This document shows positions 15,465-24,217 of a DNA stretch of 24,726 nt, in pieces. Position 1 is the first letter of the stretch. Every line of letters starts with the position of its first letter. The stretch is taken from contig CAZIDB010000050.1 of assembly GCA_964537965.1 (NCBI GenBank), positions 1 through 24,726 of the forward strand. The letters run 5' to 3'. The position numbers and the translations under genes are program-made. The notes beneath the pieces were generated by a model. The model was not told the origin of the DNA and made no database searches. It saw only the letters and a program-made list of their open reading frames with translations. This DNA is from SURF-24 sp964537965 (GTDB taxonomy: Bacteria; Bacteroidota; Ignavibacteria; Ignavibacteriales; SURF-24).

Positions 15465-17696
15465 CTAAATATATACGTCATACTTTTGGGATTTTCCTTC
15501 TTTTTCAAGGAGTAAATTAATTTCTTTTTTTAACTCAATCATTTTTTCTTCTCTTCCGATCATAAGTTTGTTGGAACGATTGATTTCATCCATCTGCTCT
15601 TTCAATACTGCTTCAGCATGCTTGCGTTCAGTAATGTCGCGTACTAAAGCCAGATTATAACCCTTCCCATCATACTCAAAAAAATTAGCACTAATCTCAA
15701 CAGGAAAAATGTGGCCATCCTTAGAACGGTGTTGTCCTTCGAAAGTAAGCGAACGATGTGTTTTGAGATCGTTCCAATGGCTTAACCATCGGCTTGTTGG
15801 AAAATCGGGATCAACATCGTACACATTCAGTTCAAGTAATTCATCTCGAGTGTATCCCAGGCTATTACAAGCGTCTTCATTGACATAACGAAAGCGGGCA
15901 TTTTCGTCAATCAGAAATGCGGTCTCGCGTACATGGTTTAGAGCGAAGTCTACCAGTGTTAATTGATGCTCAACTCGCTTGCGCTCAGTAATATCTTCAG
16001 AAATACCCAAAAGGTATTGTGGATTTCTTTCAGCATCTAATAGCGGCATCTTTTTAGTATGAAGTATCCTTTTGCCCAAATGTCTTGTTTGAATTTCTTC
16101 TTCGGGAATATCAACAAGATGTTTGCCCCTGAGAACCTCTTTGTCTTTGAAAGTAAAAAAATCCGCTTCATATTCAGGAAAGAAATCGTAATCGTTTTTC
16201 CCGATCAATTCTTCTCTGGAATATCCAAGCAGTTCTTCTCCCGCCTTATTAAATCTTACAAACCGAAGCTCTTCGGAATCTTTAACAAAAATCATATCCG
16301 GTATGTTTTCAACAATGCTATTAAGAAATGCTTCGCTTTTACTTAATCCTTCCATGGTTTTCTTCAACTGCTGGGTCATAAAGTTGAAAGTCTTTGCAAG
16401 AATCCCAATTTCATCTTTGGAATTTATCTCAATTATTTGATTCAGGTTTCCCTGAGTAATCATCTCGGTGGTTGCTGTTATTTGCTTAAGAGGACGTGCA
16501 ATTGTCCAGGCAATCAGAATACCTACAAGACCAACAATTATAGTTATAGCTAAACCGGCAATCCCCATAATATTTGTCATTATGATTCGTCCACCGCTTA
16601 ATACGGTACGGTAGGTCTGAAGTTCATCCTCATATACACCGGTACCAATTACCCAATCCCAAGGCGCATAGTAAGCAAGCCTGACAACTTTCCAGCGCGG
16701 CATATGCTCGCCGGGGTTCTGCCACCGGTAACGTTCAGTAGTTAATTCGCCCTGCTGTAAAGCAACTGTTTTATTAATAATTTCCTTAATGACATATCTG
16801 CCATCGCTATCCTTGTTTTCCCAGATATCTTCACCGTCTCGTTCACCTCTTTGTGAAATTAAATAGTGACCTTTTTCTTCACCCTTACCTCCCAGGACAT
16901 AAACATAACCAGACTTACCAACCTTGGTTTTTAAGATTGCCTGCCGTATCCGTGATTCCACAGTTTTTTGTTTAACACCAACATAAAGCATTCCCACAAG
17001 TTTTCCTTTAATGTCTTTTATTGGTTCATAGGCTGTAAGATACCAGGCATTAACTACGTAGGCGCGTCCATGATAGGTTCTATTATCTAATATAGTGCTT
17101 ATTACAGGATTCGATAGACCATCGGGATTAACAGCAGGAATATATGTACTAACAGCGCGTTTTTTGTTATCTGAAGTTTTAACAGTAGTAGCAATACGCA
17201 TCATATCGCCATCATCATTAATGCGTTGGAAGATTGTAGCAGATTCACCCACCAATTTTGTCACTTCATCAACTAAATAATTACCAATATTAGATTCAGA
17301 TGATACATCTACCGGTTGACTGCCTATTAGCATTTGGCAGATTTGAATTTTTTTTGGTTTGCTTGTAAACTGATTTGTTGCTACTTGGGTTACGATTTCA
17401 TTTGACAGGCTTACAGAACCCACATTGGCAAGCATACGCCGGGCAACGTTCAGGTTATAATTAACCTGCTGCTGTACAGCTTCATCTTCTGTGCGGACAA
17501 GATTGTAAACTCCTTGGGTAATATGATCCAAATCAGCGTTAATTAATTGATCGACCTCGCTCTGAGCCAATTGGTTATACTCACCGCTTTGCCAGACAAC
17601 TAATATAACAAGTGCAACCGCAGTAATGAATGCACTGCCAGCTGCCAGTAATGAAACTTTAATATTTAGTTTAAGGTTTTTAATTATGCTTAACAT
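15465..17696 (-). CDS. Cache-HAMP-PAS-PAS sensor with no catalytic output, conserved tail
   Basis: A 743-residue membrane sensor. Transmembrane helix about 12-34; a large periplasmic region to about 365 fitting the Cache_3-Cache_2 fusion (TIFQRIN, GDMMRIATTV, TYIPAVNPDG, NAWYLTAYEPI, GMLYVGVKQ, then GKSGYVYVLGG and WDWVIGTGVYEDE); transmembrane helix about 377-399; HAMP about 400-450; PAS about 453-575 and 577-695. Such Cache domains bind small ligands directly in chemoreceptors and kinases. No HisKA, HATPase, GGDEF, EAL, HD-GYP or MCP domain follows. It ends in a charged tail (700-743) with core GREEKMIELKKEI, 36 of 43 residues identical to the tail of the protein at 20422-21534. Truncation is unlikely because the tail is shared and the stop follows at once. 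The tail probably mediates coiled-coil partner binding. It lies downstream of the REC-PAS3-kinase, a possible partner. Confidence 0.9.
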   Translation of the reverse strand: MLSIIKNLKLNIKVSLLAAGSAFITAVALVILVVWQSGEYNQLAQSEVDQLINADLDHITQGVYNLVRTEDEAVQQQVNYNLNVARRMLANVGSVSLSNEIVTQVATNQFTSKPKKIQICQMLIGSQPVDVSSESNIGNYLVDEVTKLVGESATIFQRINDDGDMMRIATTVKTSDNKKRAVSTYIPAVNPDGLSNPVISTILDNRTYHGRAYVVNAWYLTAYEPIKDIKGKLVGMLYVGVKQKTVESRIRQAILKTKVGKSGYVYVLGGKGEEKGHYLISQRGERDGEDIWENKDSDGRYVIKEIINKTVALQQGELTTERYRWQNPGEHMPRWKVVRLAYYAPWDWVIGTGVYEDELQTYRTVLSGGRIIMTNIMGIAGLAITIIVGLVGILIAWTIARPLKQITATTEMITQGNLNQIIEINSKDEIGILAKTFNFMTQQLKKTMEGLSKSEAFLNSIVENIPDMIFVKDSEELRFVRFNKAGEELLGYSREELIGKNDYDFFPEYEADFFTFKDKEVLRGKHLVDIPEEEIQTRHLGKRILHTKKMPLLDAERNPQYLLGISEDITERKRVEHQLTLVDFALNHVRETAFLIDENARFRYVNEDACNSLGYTRDELLELNVYDVDPDFPTSRWLSHWNDLKTHRSLTFEGQHRSKDGHIFPVEISANFFEYDGKGYNLALVRDITERKHAEAVLKEQMDEINRSNKLMIGREEKMIELKKEINLLLEKEGKSQKYDVYI

Positions 17697-17707
17697 AAAT
17701 AACCCAC

Positions 17708-17827
17708 TTACATTATTATATTACTAAGTACAACAATTAAGGAAACTATAATAAAGTGATAGATAAACCTGTCTGCATCAACAATTTTGAGATTATCTTC
17801 TACTAATAAAATAGTCATACAAACCAT
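17708..17827 (-). pseudogene. Relic of a response-regulator start (39 codons)
   Basis: A small frame begins 11 nt after the kinase stop with an excellent SD (AAGGAG overlapping that stop). It reads MVCMTILLVEDNLKIVDAD, exactly the first strand and acidic pair of a receiver domain, then degenerates into a hydrophobic run and stops before the phospho-acceptor. It is therefore the 5' stump of a lost response regulator that once followed the kinase. The region is repeated at 20283-20376. It might still be translated as a 39-residue peptide, but a functional receiver is impossible. Confidence 0.6.
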
Positions 17828-17870
17828 ACTTTTACTCCTTATGGAACAGTAAAATAGAATGTTGTTCCTT
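17778..17870 (-). repeat. Direct repeat copy A (kinase 3' end plus regulator 5' end)
   Basis: Positions 17778-17855 align with 20283-20360 with about 10 mismatches in 78 nt, and weaker similarity with small indels continues for 10-20 nt. Copy A contains the true end of the kinase gene (coding FYFTVP and stop) and the start of the regulator relic. Copies A and B flank the REC-PAS3-kinase in the same orientation. Confidence 0.75.
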
Positions 17871-20208
17871 TTCCCTCTACGCTTTCTACCCAAATATTTC
17901 CGCCATGTTTTTCAATAAATTCTTTGCAAATCAATAAACCAAGGCCGGTACTGGGCTCTCCTTCAGTACCTACTCTGTTTGTTTTAACATCGAGCCGGAA
18001 CAAATTATCAACCATTGTACGGCTCATTCCAATTCCAGTATCTTTTATTGAAATTTCGACTCCAGCATCATTCTTTGCTTTTGCTAAAAGACTTATTTTC
18101 CCTCCTTTGGGTGTAAATTTCACCGCATTTGAAACAAGGTTCCGGATTACTGTTTGAAGAATGTTTCCATCTGCAAAAACCTTTAAGTTGTCCGGGATAT
18201 CGTAAGTTATTTCAATCTCCTTATTTTTAACGGGTTCCTGCATTATTCCTATACATTCATTTACAATTGGAAGCAACTGTATTAACTCCGGGTTAAAAGG
18301 AATTAATCCTTGTTGCATTCTTGCCCATTGCAACAGGTTTTCGAGCAATCGGAAGAGTTTGGTGGCTGAGTTTCTCATATTCACTGAGAACTCCTGTATT
18401 TCATCCATTGTTAAACTTGGTAGATCTTCTACCATTATTTCCGTCAAGCCCAACAAAGTATTGAAAGGGCTGCGCAGATCGTGAGCAATGATGGAGAAAA
18501 ATTTATCTTTTTCAATATTTAATTTTTCGAGTTTCTCTTTAGTTTCAGTGAGTTCTTCTACCATTAAATTTTTTTGGAAAAGATTTTCTTCAATCAGGTT
18601 TCTTGAAATTTGCAATTCCTCATTGAGTTTCTGAAGCTCCATTTCCGCTAATTTTTGATCTGTAATATCATTAAAGAAAGCAAATGAGGCTGGCTGCTCT
18701 TTCCAACTGAACTTAACTGCACTTACTTCTACCCATCGTAGTGTTTTATCTTTTTTTACAATTCTGAATTGATATCTTTGTTCTGCATTTTCTCCTGACA
18801 TACGTTTTAGATAATTAGTTAAAACCTTGTCCCGGTCTTCCGGGAAAACAATATCGAGAAAATCCATACATAGAAGTTCATCGGAGCTATACCCTGAAAA
18901 TTCCATTATCATTGGATTGAAGTATCTAAATTTGTTTTCTTGCAATACTGCAATGCCTTCCAGAGCTGTTTCAAATAAGAGCCTGTGTTGTTCTTCGCTT
19001 ACCCGCAGCTTTTCTTCCATCCGCTTGCGTTCGGTTATTTCTCTTAATATTCCAACAGCATTCCATTTGCTGTTAAGTTGAAATGCAGAAACCGAAAGCT
19101 CAATAGGAAATTCAGTTCCGTCTTTTCTTAGAGCTTCAAGTTCCAATGTTCTGTTAATCGCATCGCCTTGTCCCGTAGTTCTAAAATGTTCAAATCCTTT
19201 CCTATACGATTGCAAGTATTTTTTGGGGGCTAAAAGTGAATGCATTTCTTTACCGATTGCTTCATGAGAAGTATATCCGAGAATTTTTTCAGCAGCGTTA
19301 TTCCAGTAAGATATTTTTCCATCATTATCCATCATAATTATAGGATCAAATGCCGCCTCAGCCAGCTTTTTCATTTTTTCTTCGCTTACCCGCAGGGCCT
19401 CTTCCGCTTGTTTACGTTTAGTGATGTCGTGAATAATCCCAACAATACGATGTATTCGACCGGTTTCGTTGCGCACTGGAATAAGTGAGGATAGAAATAT
19501 GCGCTTTCCAATGGGCAGATTTATTTCTGTTTCCTCTTCGAAAGGGCATTCCATTTCAACACAGTGTCGATATTTAGCAATGACTATATTGGCGGATTCT
19601 TCAGGTACTGTTTCTTCAATAAATTTTCCCTGTATTAAGTTGCGATCAGTACCTGTTAATTCTAAAAAAGAATTGTTCATTTCAAGATTGCGGAAACGAC
19701 CGTCTTCAGTAACTTCGAGCAAGAATATACCATCGGAAATATTATCGAATATATAACGGTATTTTTCTTCGCTTAATTTAAGAGCTTCTTCCTTTATATG
19801 TTTTTGTTCAAGGAGCTTACGTACTGCTCTATTTTTTGATTCACGTAATTCTCGTTCAAATGCCGGAACCAGGCGGTGCATATTATTTTTCATAATATAA
19901 TCATGTGCCCCGGCTTTCATAGCTTTCACTGCGGTTTCTTCACCAATTGTACCAGAAATAATAATGAAGGGTATGTCATAGGAAGATTTTTTTAATATCG
20001 CTAACGCTTCTAATCCGTTGAATCGTGGCATGTTGTAATCCGAAAAGATGATGTCCCATGTTTTTTCTTTGAGAGCCATTTTTAATGTTTCAGCATCTTC
20101 AATACGCTCATACTCAATATCGTATCCGGCTTTTTTAATTTGATGCAACATCAATAGTGCATCCTCTTCCGAATCTTCTATAATCAATATTCGCAATATT
20201 GTTTTCAT
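17839..20208 (-). CDS. REC-PAS3-histidine kinase
   Basis: A soluble 789-residue hybrid kinase. Receiver about 1-122 with ED near 11-12, phospho-acceptor D57 (FSDYNMP) and K in YIMKNN; PAS domains about 145-270, 275-400 and 400-525, each closing near DIT or EIT; a coiled coil of about 45 residues; HisKA with H576 (IIAHDLRSPF); HATPase with NLVSNAVKF, DTGIGM and GLGLLICKEF. It looks fully active and ends with the usual GTTFYFTVP. Its receiver is paralogous to that of the kinase at 5319-8462 (SGTIGEE and SGTLGED). It is bracketed by direct repeats and followed by a lost regulator, so its original partner may be gone. Present neighbours are two catalytically silent PAS sensors, which could modulate it. 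No transmembrane helix is present. Confidence 0.93.
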   Translation of the reverse strand: MKTILRILIIEDSEEDALLMLHQIKKAGYDIEYERIEDAETLKMALKEKTWDIIFSDYNMPRFNGLEALAILKKSSYDIPFIIISGTIGEETAVKAMKAGAHDYIMKNNMHRLVPAFERELRESKNRAVRKLLEQKHIKEEALKLSEEKYRYIFDNISDGIFLLEVTEDGRFRNLEMNNSFLELTGTDRNLIQGKFIEETVPEESANIVIAKYRHCVEMECPFEEETEINLPIGKRIFLSSLIPVRNETGRIHRIVGIIHDITKRKQAEEALRVSEEKMKKLAEAAFDPIIMMDNDGKISYWNNAAEKILGYTSHEAIGKEMHSLLAPKKYLQSYRKGFEHFRTTGQGDAINRTLELEALRKDGTEFPIELSVSAFQLNSKWNAVGILREITERKRMEEKLRVSEEQHRLLFETALEGIAVLQENKFRYFNPMIMEFSGYSSDELLCMDFLDIVFPEDRDKVLTNYLKRMSGENAEQRYQFRIVKKDKTLRWVEVSAVKFSWKEQPASFAFFNDITDQKLAEMELQKLNEELQISRNLIEENLFQKNLMVEELTETKEKLEKLNIEKDKFFSIIAHDLRSPFNTLLGLTEIMVEDLPSLTMDEIQEFSVNMRNSATKLFRLLENLLQWARMQQGLIPFNPELIQLLPIVNECIGIMQEPVKNKEIEITYDIPDNLKVFADGNILQTVIRNLVSNAVKFTPKGGKISLLAKAKNDAGVEISIKDTGIGMSRTMVDNLFRLDVKTNRVGTEGEPSTGLGLLICKEFIEKHGGNIWVESVEGKGTTFYFTVP

Positions 20209-20282
20209 AATTATTGTTCCTCATTTTAGTTGAGAAATATTCATAGAGTAATAACCCGTGCAATTCAAGACAACCGTTCGCC

Positions 20283-20376
20283 TCAACAAAATTGAGATTA
20301 TCTGCTACTAATAAAATAGTTTTACAAATCATGCTATTATTCCTTATGGAATAGTAAAATCAGAGTGTTATACCAT
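20283..20376 (-). pseudogene. Relic of a second kinase end and regulator start (repeat copy B)
   Basis: On the minus strand this reads a decayed version of the kinase terminus (DFTIP and stop, preceded by a frame-shifted GTTFY-like stretch). After AAGGAA comes an ATG at 20332 with MICKTILLVADNLNFVEAN, a receiver N-terminus. The kinase body that should precede it is missing: the PAS-PAS gene ends only about 45 nt upstream. The frame then runs out of phase into the next gene. It is the remnant of an earlier kinase-regulator pair, homologous at DNA level to 17778-17870. Confidence 0.6.
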
Positions 20377-20421
20377 TTTCAACTGAACAATTCAATCATA
20401 TATAAGAACAACTTGTTTTTA

Positions 20422-21534
20422 CTACATTAGTACATCATACTTTTTGGGTTTACCTTCTTTCTCAAGCAGCATGTTAATTTCTTTTTTCAATTCAATCATT
20501 TTTTCTTCTCTGCCAACCATTAATTTATTGAAGCGATTGATTTCGTCCATCTGGTCTTTAAGTTCTTTTTCTGCCTGTTTACGCTCAGTGATGTCTGTAA
20601 AAGTCACAATCACTTGTAATATTTCATTTTCTTTACTAAAAACAGGATCTGCATTTACAAGCACCCAGATATTGTCATTCAAATTTGGCCGATGTACTCC
20701 TGCTATTAAATTCCTTAGAGATTGATGTGCAGCAAATACTTGATTAACCGGGTGTTCATCAACGGGCATAACAGAACTATCTTCCCTAAAAAAATGCCAA
20801 TCTGGATCGATTGCTGTTTTACCCAGCAATTGATCTTCAGTTAGTCCAAGTAATTCTTGCGCCTTTGAGTTGCAGGTTAATATTCCGGTATCGGTCCCAT
20901 GAACAATAACAGCTACCTGAATTTTCTGAATTAATGTTCGGTATTTTTCCTCGCTTGCTCGAAGTGTTTCCTCTACCTGTTTGCGCTCTGAAATATCCCT
21001 CCCTTCGGGAATTAAGAGAACAACAATACCGTTTTCATCCATTACCGGCTTAATCGAAAAATCTACGTAATACATCTTTCCATCAATACCAATATGATAA
21101 GCCTCGAAACGTATGAATTCACCGTTGGCTGCTTTCTGTATAGACACGCGTAATGTTTCCTGAAGTTCAGTGGAATGGTTCCACCAGGGAGTATCCCACA
21201 AATATTTGCCGAGGACATCGTCTTCTTCGCATCCAATTACTTCCAACGCAATTTTATTTGCTTTAAGCAGTTTCCCATCGGGTGTCATCAAACCCATTAA
21301 TTGAAAAGTATGTTCAAAAACAGCACGGAATTTACCTTCACTTTCTTCCAATTTTCTTCTTGCTTCTTCAAGGTCTTCAAGCATATTTAAAAGCGCTGCC
21401 GATTTTTCCTCAAGATACTCCAATTGTTCATGTAACTGAGGATAATAAGTTTTCCGGAAAGAGTGTTCACCTATTCCAATTAATTTTTCTTGTATTGAAT
21501 ATTCATTTTCTTTTAAATCAGAGTGCTCGTTCAT
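20422..21534 (-). CDS. Soluble PAS-PAS protein with conserved C-terminal tail
   Basis: A 370-residue cytoplasmic protein without transmembrane segment or catalytic domain. An N-terminal helical segment (about 25-66, SFRKTYYPQLHEQLEYLEE) is followed by PAS about 68-185 (ending RDISERK) and PAS about 194-319 (ending TDITERK). The final 43 residues have core GREEKMIELKKEI and KYD near the end. Position 1 overlaps the last 17 nt of the dehydrogenase gene (start inside its ERAL codons), so translation is coupled. The tail matches that of the Cache protein (15465-17696) even at DNA level, pointing to recent duplication or gene conversion. It could be read as a kinase that lost its core, but three proteins here share the same ending, so the architecture is probably intact. 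A role as adaptor for a kinase or for the dehydrogenase is inference. Confidence 0.88.
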   Translation of the reverse strand: MNEHSDLKENEYSIQEKLIGIGEHSFRKTYYPQLHEQLEYLEEKSAALLNMLEDLEEARRKLEESEGKFRAVFEHTFQLMGLMTPDGKLLKANKIALEVIGCEEDDVLGKYLWDTPWWNHSTELQETLRVSIQKAANGEFIRFEAYHIGIDGKMYYVDFSIKPVMDENGIVVLLIPEGRDISERKQVEETLRASEEKYRTLIQKIQVAVIVHGTDTGILTCNSKAQELLGLTEDQLLGKTAIDPDWHFFREDSSVMPVDEHPVNQVFAAHQSLRNLIAGVHRPNLNDNIWVLVNADPVFSKENEILQVIVTFTDITERKQAEKELKDQMDEINRFNKLMVGREEKMIELKKEINMLLEKEGKPKKYDVLM

Positions 21535-22684
21535 AAATTGCCTTTATATCTTCTAATTTTGGTACTCGTGGATTGGTTGCTAAACATGGATCTTTAATAG
21601 CATTATATGCCAATTGCTCCAAATCCATTTTGCTTACTCCTAATTCTCCAAGTGTAATATTAATTCCTGCATTCTTTTTAAGTTCTGAAATTTTTCTAAG
21701 GATGGCAGATTTTCTATCACCCGGATTCATTTTTTTCAACTGAAGATTAAGAGATTCTCCAATATTTGAATATCTTTCCGGAGCGTCCTCAAAATTAAAA
21801 TCAATAACATGTTCTAACAAGATAGCATTACAGCTACCATGAGCTAAGTCCAATAAACCTCCTAGGCTATGCGCCATACTATGAACCAATCCTAAACTGG
21901 CATTAGAAAAAGCTACCCCTGCAAGCAAGCTTGCCATCATCATATTATTTCGATACTTCATATCTTCAGGATTGTTTAGCACTTGAATTAGATTTTCGTT
22001 TATTAAACGGATAGCTTCCAAAGCCACCAGGTCTGTAACAGGTGAACTCATATTAGAAACATAAGCTTCACACGCATGAACTAATGCATCCATTCCCGTT
22101 GATGCAGTGAGTTCGGACGGCATAGTGGTTGTGGTTTCCGGATCTATTAAAGAAACATCTGGTATTACAGTTTTACTGATAACAGCAATTTTAACTTTTC
22201 TAGAGGAATCAGTTATTATTGCAAATTGAGAAATATCTGCTGCTGTGCCGGCTGTTGTTGGAATGCAGATTAAAGGAGGACCGGGAATTGACACTTCATC
22301 TACTCCCTCAAACTCAAGAATGTTTTTGTCATTAGTTGAAACAATTCCAATACCCTTTGCACAATCCATCGGGCTTCCACCGCCAATTGCAACTATTATA
22401 TCGCAACCATTTTCTTTATAAACCTTTACTCCTGCCATAACTTCATAATCCTTGGGATTTGGCGTTACATCCTTAAAAAGAACATATTGAATTCTTTCCA
22501 GCATTAAATTTTCCTCCACTTTCTTAACCCAACCAGCCTGTATAATACCAGGATCTGTTACAAGCAATACTTTTTTTGCACTAAAATTTTTAATATGGCG
22601 GTTAGTTAAATTTATAGCCCCTTGTCCATAAATGAATTCCGGAACAATAAATCTTCTTAGGTTTAACAGGTTTTCACTTTTCAT
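21518..22684 (-). CDS. ercA: Iron-type alcohol dehydrogenase, ErcA-like regulatory protein
   Basis: A 388-residue group III (iron-containing) alcohol dehydrogenase. The nucleotide-binding motif GGGSPMDCAKGIG is at about 101-113. The four metal ligands known from the family are all present: D199 and H203 (GMDALVH), H268 (GLVHSMAHSLGG) and H282 (LAHG). It is therefore probably able to oxidise an alcohol or reduce an aldehyde with NAD(P). The N-terminus (LRRFIVPEFIYGQGA) and C-terminus (DPCLATNPRVPKLEDIKAIYERAL) match what I recall of ErcA, a dehydrogenase-like protein needed for regulation of ethanol oxidation in Pseudomonas that acts with PAS sensor kinases. The context agrees: it is 6 nt after one PAS sensor and overlaps another by 17 nt, with no metabolic gene nearby. 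The enzyme class is very sure; the regulatory role and symbol rest on resemblance and context. Confidence 0.85.
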   Translation of the reverse strand: MKSENLLNLRRFIVPEFIYGQGAINLTNRHIKNFSAKKVLLVTDPGIIQAGWVKKVEENLMLERIQYVLFKDVTPNPKDYEVMAGVKVYKENGCDIIVAIGGGSPMDCAKGIGIVSTNDKNILEFEGVDEVSIPGPPLICIPTTAGTAADISQFAIITDSSRKVKIAVISKTVIPDVSLIDPETTTTMPSELTASTGMDALVHACEAYVSNMSSPVTDLVALEAIRLINENLIQVLNNPEDMKYRNNMMMASLLAGVAFSNASLGLVHSMAHSLGGLLDLAHGSCNAILLEHVIDFNFEDAPERYSNIGESLNLQLKKMNPGDRKSAILRKISELKKNAGINITLGELGVSKMDLEQLAYNAIKDPCLATNPRVPKLEDIKAIYERAL

Positions 22685-22690
22685 CTTTCT

Positions 22691-24217
22691 CTATTCCTTT
22701 CTAAATGGTTTTGTCTCAAGTTCAGTTATTCGTTTTTTTAATTCAATCATTTTTATTTCCCTACCGATTGTTAATCTTTCAAATCTTTCAAGTTCTTCTT
22801 TCCTTTTTTTCAGTGCTTCCTCGGCCTGCTTGTGTTCAGTTATGTCGGTAAACATTGCAAAAGAACCAATATATCTTCGCTCATCATTGATAATAGGTGT
22901 AGCTGAAACATGAGTCCACAATGTTGCACCATCTCTGCGTTTAAAGCGGCGTTCATAGTTTTCTGATAATCCCTTACGCCGGTTCTCCATTTTGGTTAGA
23001 TGATCAGGTATATCTTCACTGAATATATAATCAGTATAGGATCTGCCTATCATTTCCGTTTCAGAATAGCCAAGCATTTCAGCCATTCTATTATTGATAG
23101 TAATGGTAATGTCATCTGGATTAAGCATCCAGATACCTTCATTTGCAGTGTCAACGATACGTCGATATTTTGTTTCGCTCTCCTGCAGGTTGATATATGC
23201 TAAAAAACTGGTTAGAGCATCGGAAATCCTTCTACTTATTTCCTTGAATAGCTTTATTTCATTATTAGTCCAAATTCTTGGATAAGAACATTGATGTATT
23301 CCAAATGCCCAAGGTTTTCCTGTCTTAGGATAAAGCGCGACCATCATCATGGATTTTACTTTAAATTGTTCTGCACTTACTTTGTTAATTGGTTTTTCCG
23401 TTCCACTTATATAAATAATAGGATTAGGTGAATCCAAGACTTCTTTTAAATTTTGAGCCATATCAGACGGCATTGGTAAATCCACATTTAAAATTCCAGC
23501 CCCCGGATATTCGGGTTTAGTAATTTCCATTGGTACACGAAACAATGAAGCCTTAGGATCACATGGATAAAAAAGCCATGTCCTATCACAATCAAATATT
23601 TTGAGAACGGTTGTCAGAACATCGTTCATCATTTGTTGGAGGCTATTTGTTCTCAGTATAGTCTGGTTGATTTTATCAAGACTTTCAAAGAAGCGAAGAT
23701 TTGCCTGACGTTCTTGCTCAACAAGTTTACGTTCAGTTATGTCTTGTATGAATGCGGTGATTCCGACTACTTCGTTTTTTTGATAAACAGGATTCCAAAA
23801 AAATTCGTAGTAAATATTTTTATCGGGTTGATGTTGGATTTCCGAAAACGATTGCCCGTTTAATGCAAGATCAATACTTTGTTTGGCTAGCATTCTTAGT
23901 TCATTTATGTTCATACAATCCAACAGATTCATTCCAATTTTAATATCAGCATTCCAAATCTGTTTCATCTCTTTGCGATGTTTTTCATTGAAAGCAGTAT
24001 AGCAATAATTCCTATCCAGCGAAAAAATAATTATATCACCTGAACTATTAATTATAGCAGAAAGAAATATATTTTGAGTTTCTAATATTTGATTTATACT
24101 TTCAAGTTCAACCGGTGCATTTCGCTGTTTAAGATTTAGTTTAATAAGATTAATATTACTTTGTTCAACTATATTCTCAGGTTCATTCATAGTCTTAGGG
24201 AATTTTTTTTTCTTCAT
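22691..24217 (-). CDS. Soluble PAS-GAF-PAS protein with conserved C-terminal tail
   Basis: A 508-residue cytoplasmic sensor and first gene of its operon. PAS about 50-165 (ending QDITERK); GAF about 175-340 of the type with DRTWLFYPCDP, RVPMEITKPEYPG and FGIHQCSYPRIWT; PAS about 347-465; then a coiled coil and the tail (about 471-500) with core GREIKMIELKKRI. It has no HisKA, HATPase, cyclase or DNA-binding domain. The last PAS (GIW, NNRMAEMLGY, NRRKGLSENYERRF) is paralogous to the first PAS of the CHASE8 kinase. It ends 6 nt before the ErcA-like gene. The start at 24217 has AAGG about 10 nt upstream; a second ATG at 24190 has no SD. The tail is shorter and more diverged than in the other two proteins, lacking the KYD ending. 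Confidence 0.88.
   Translation of the reverse strand: MKKKKFPKTMNEPENIVEQSNINLIKLNLKQRNAPVELESINQILETQNIFLSAIINSSGDIIIFSLDRNYCYTAFNEKHRKEMKQIWNADIKIGMNLLDCMNINELRMLAKQSIDLALNGQSFSEIQHQPDKNIYYEFFWNPVYQKNEVVGITAFIQDITERKLVEQERQANLRFFESLDKINQTILRTNSLQQMMNDVLTTVLKIFDCDRTWLFYPCDPKASLFRVPMEITKPEYPGAGILNVDLPMPSDMAQNLKEVLDSPNPIIYISGTEKPINKVSAEQFKVKSMMMVALYPKTGKPWAFGIHQCSYPRIWTNNEIKLFKEISRRISDALTSFLAYINLQESETKYRRIVDTANEGIWMLNPDDITITINNRMAEMLGYSETEMIGRSYTDYIFSEDIPDHLTKMENRRKGLSENYERRFKRRDGATLWTHVSATPIINDERRYIGSFAMFTDITEHKQAEEALKKRKEELERFERLTIGREIKMIELKKRITELETKPFRKE

Noticed and set aside
20135..20332. 65-codon minus-strand frame as a gene
   Set aside because: Only its first ~17 codons resemble a receiver; the rest runs out of phase through the start of the next kinase. 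Treated as a relic.
20422..21534. PAS-PAS protein as a truncated histidine kinase
   Set aside because: The same tail ends three proteins in this window, so the missing kinase core is probably by design and not a break.
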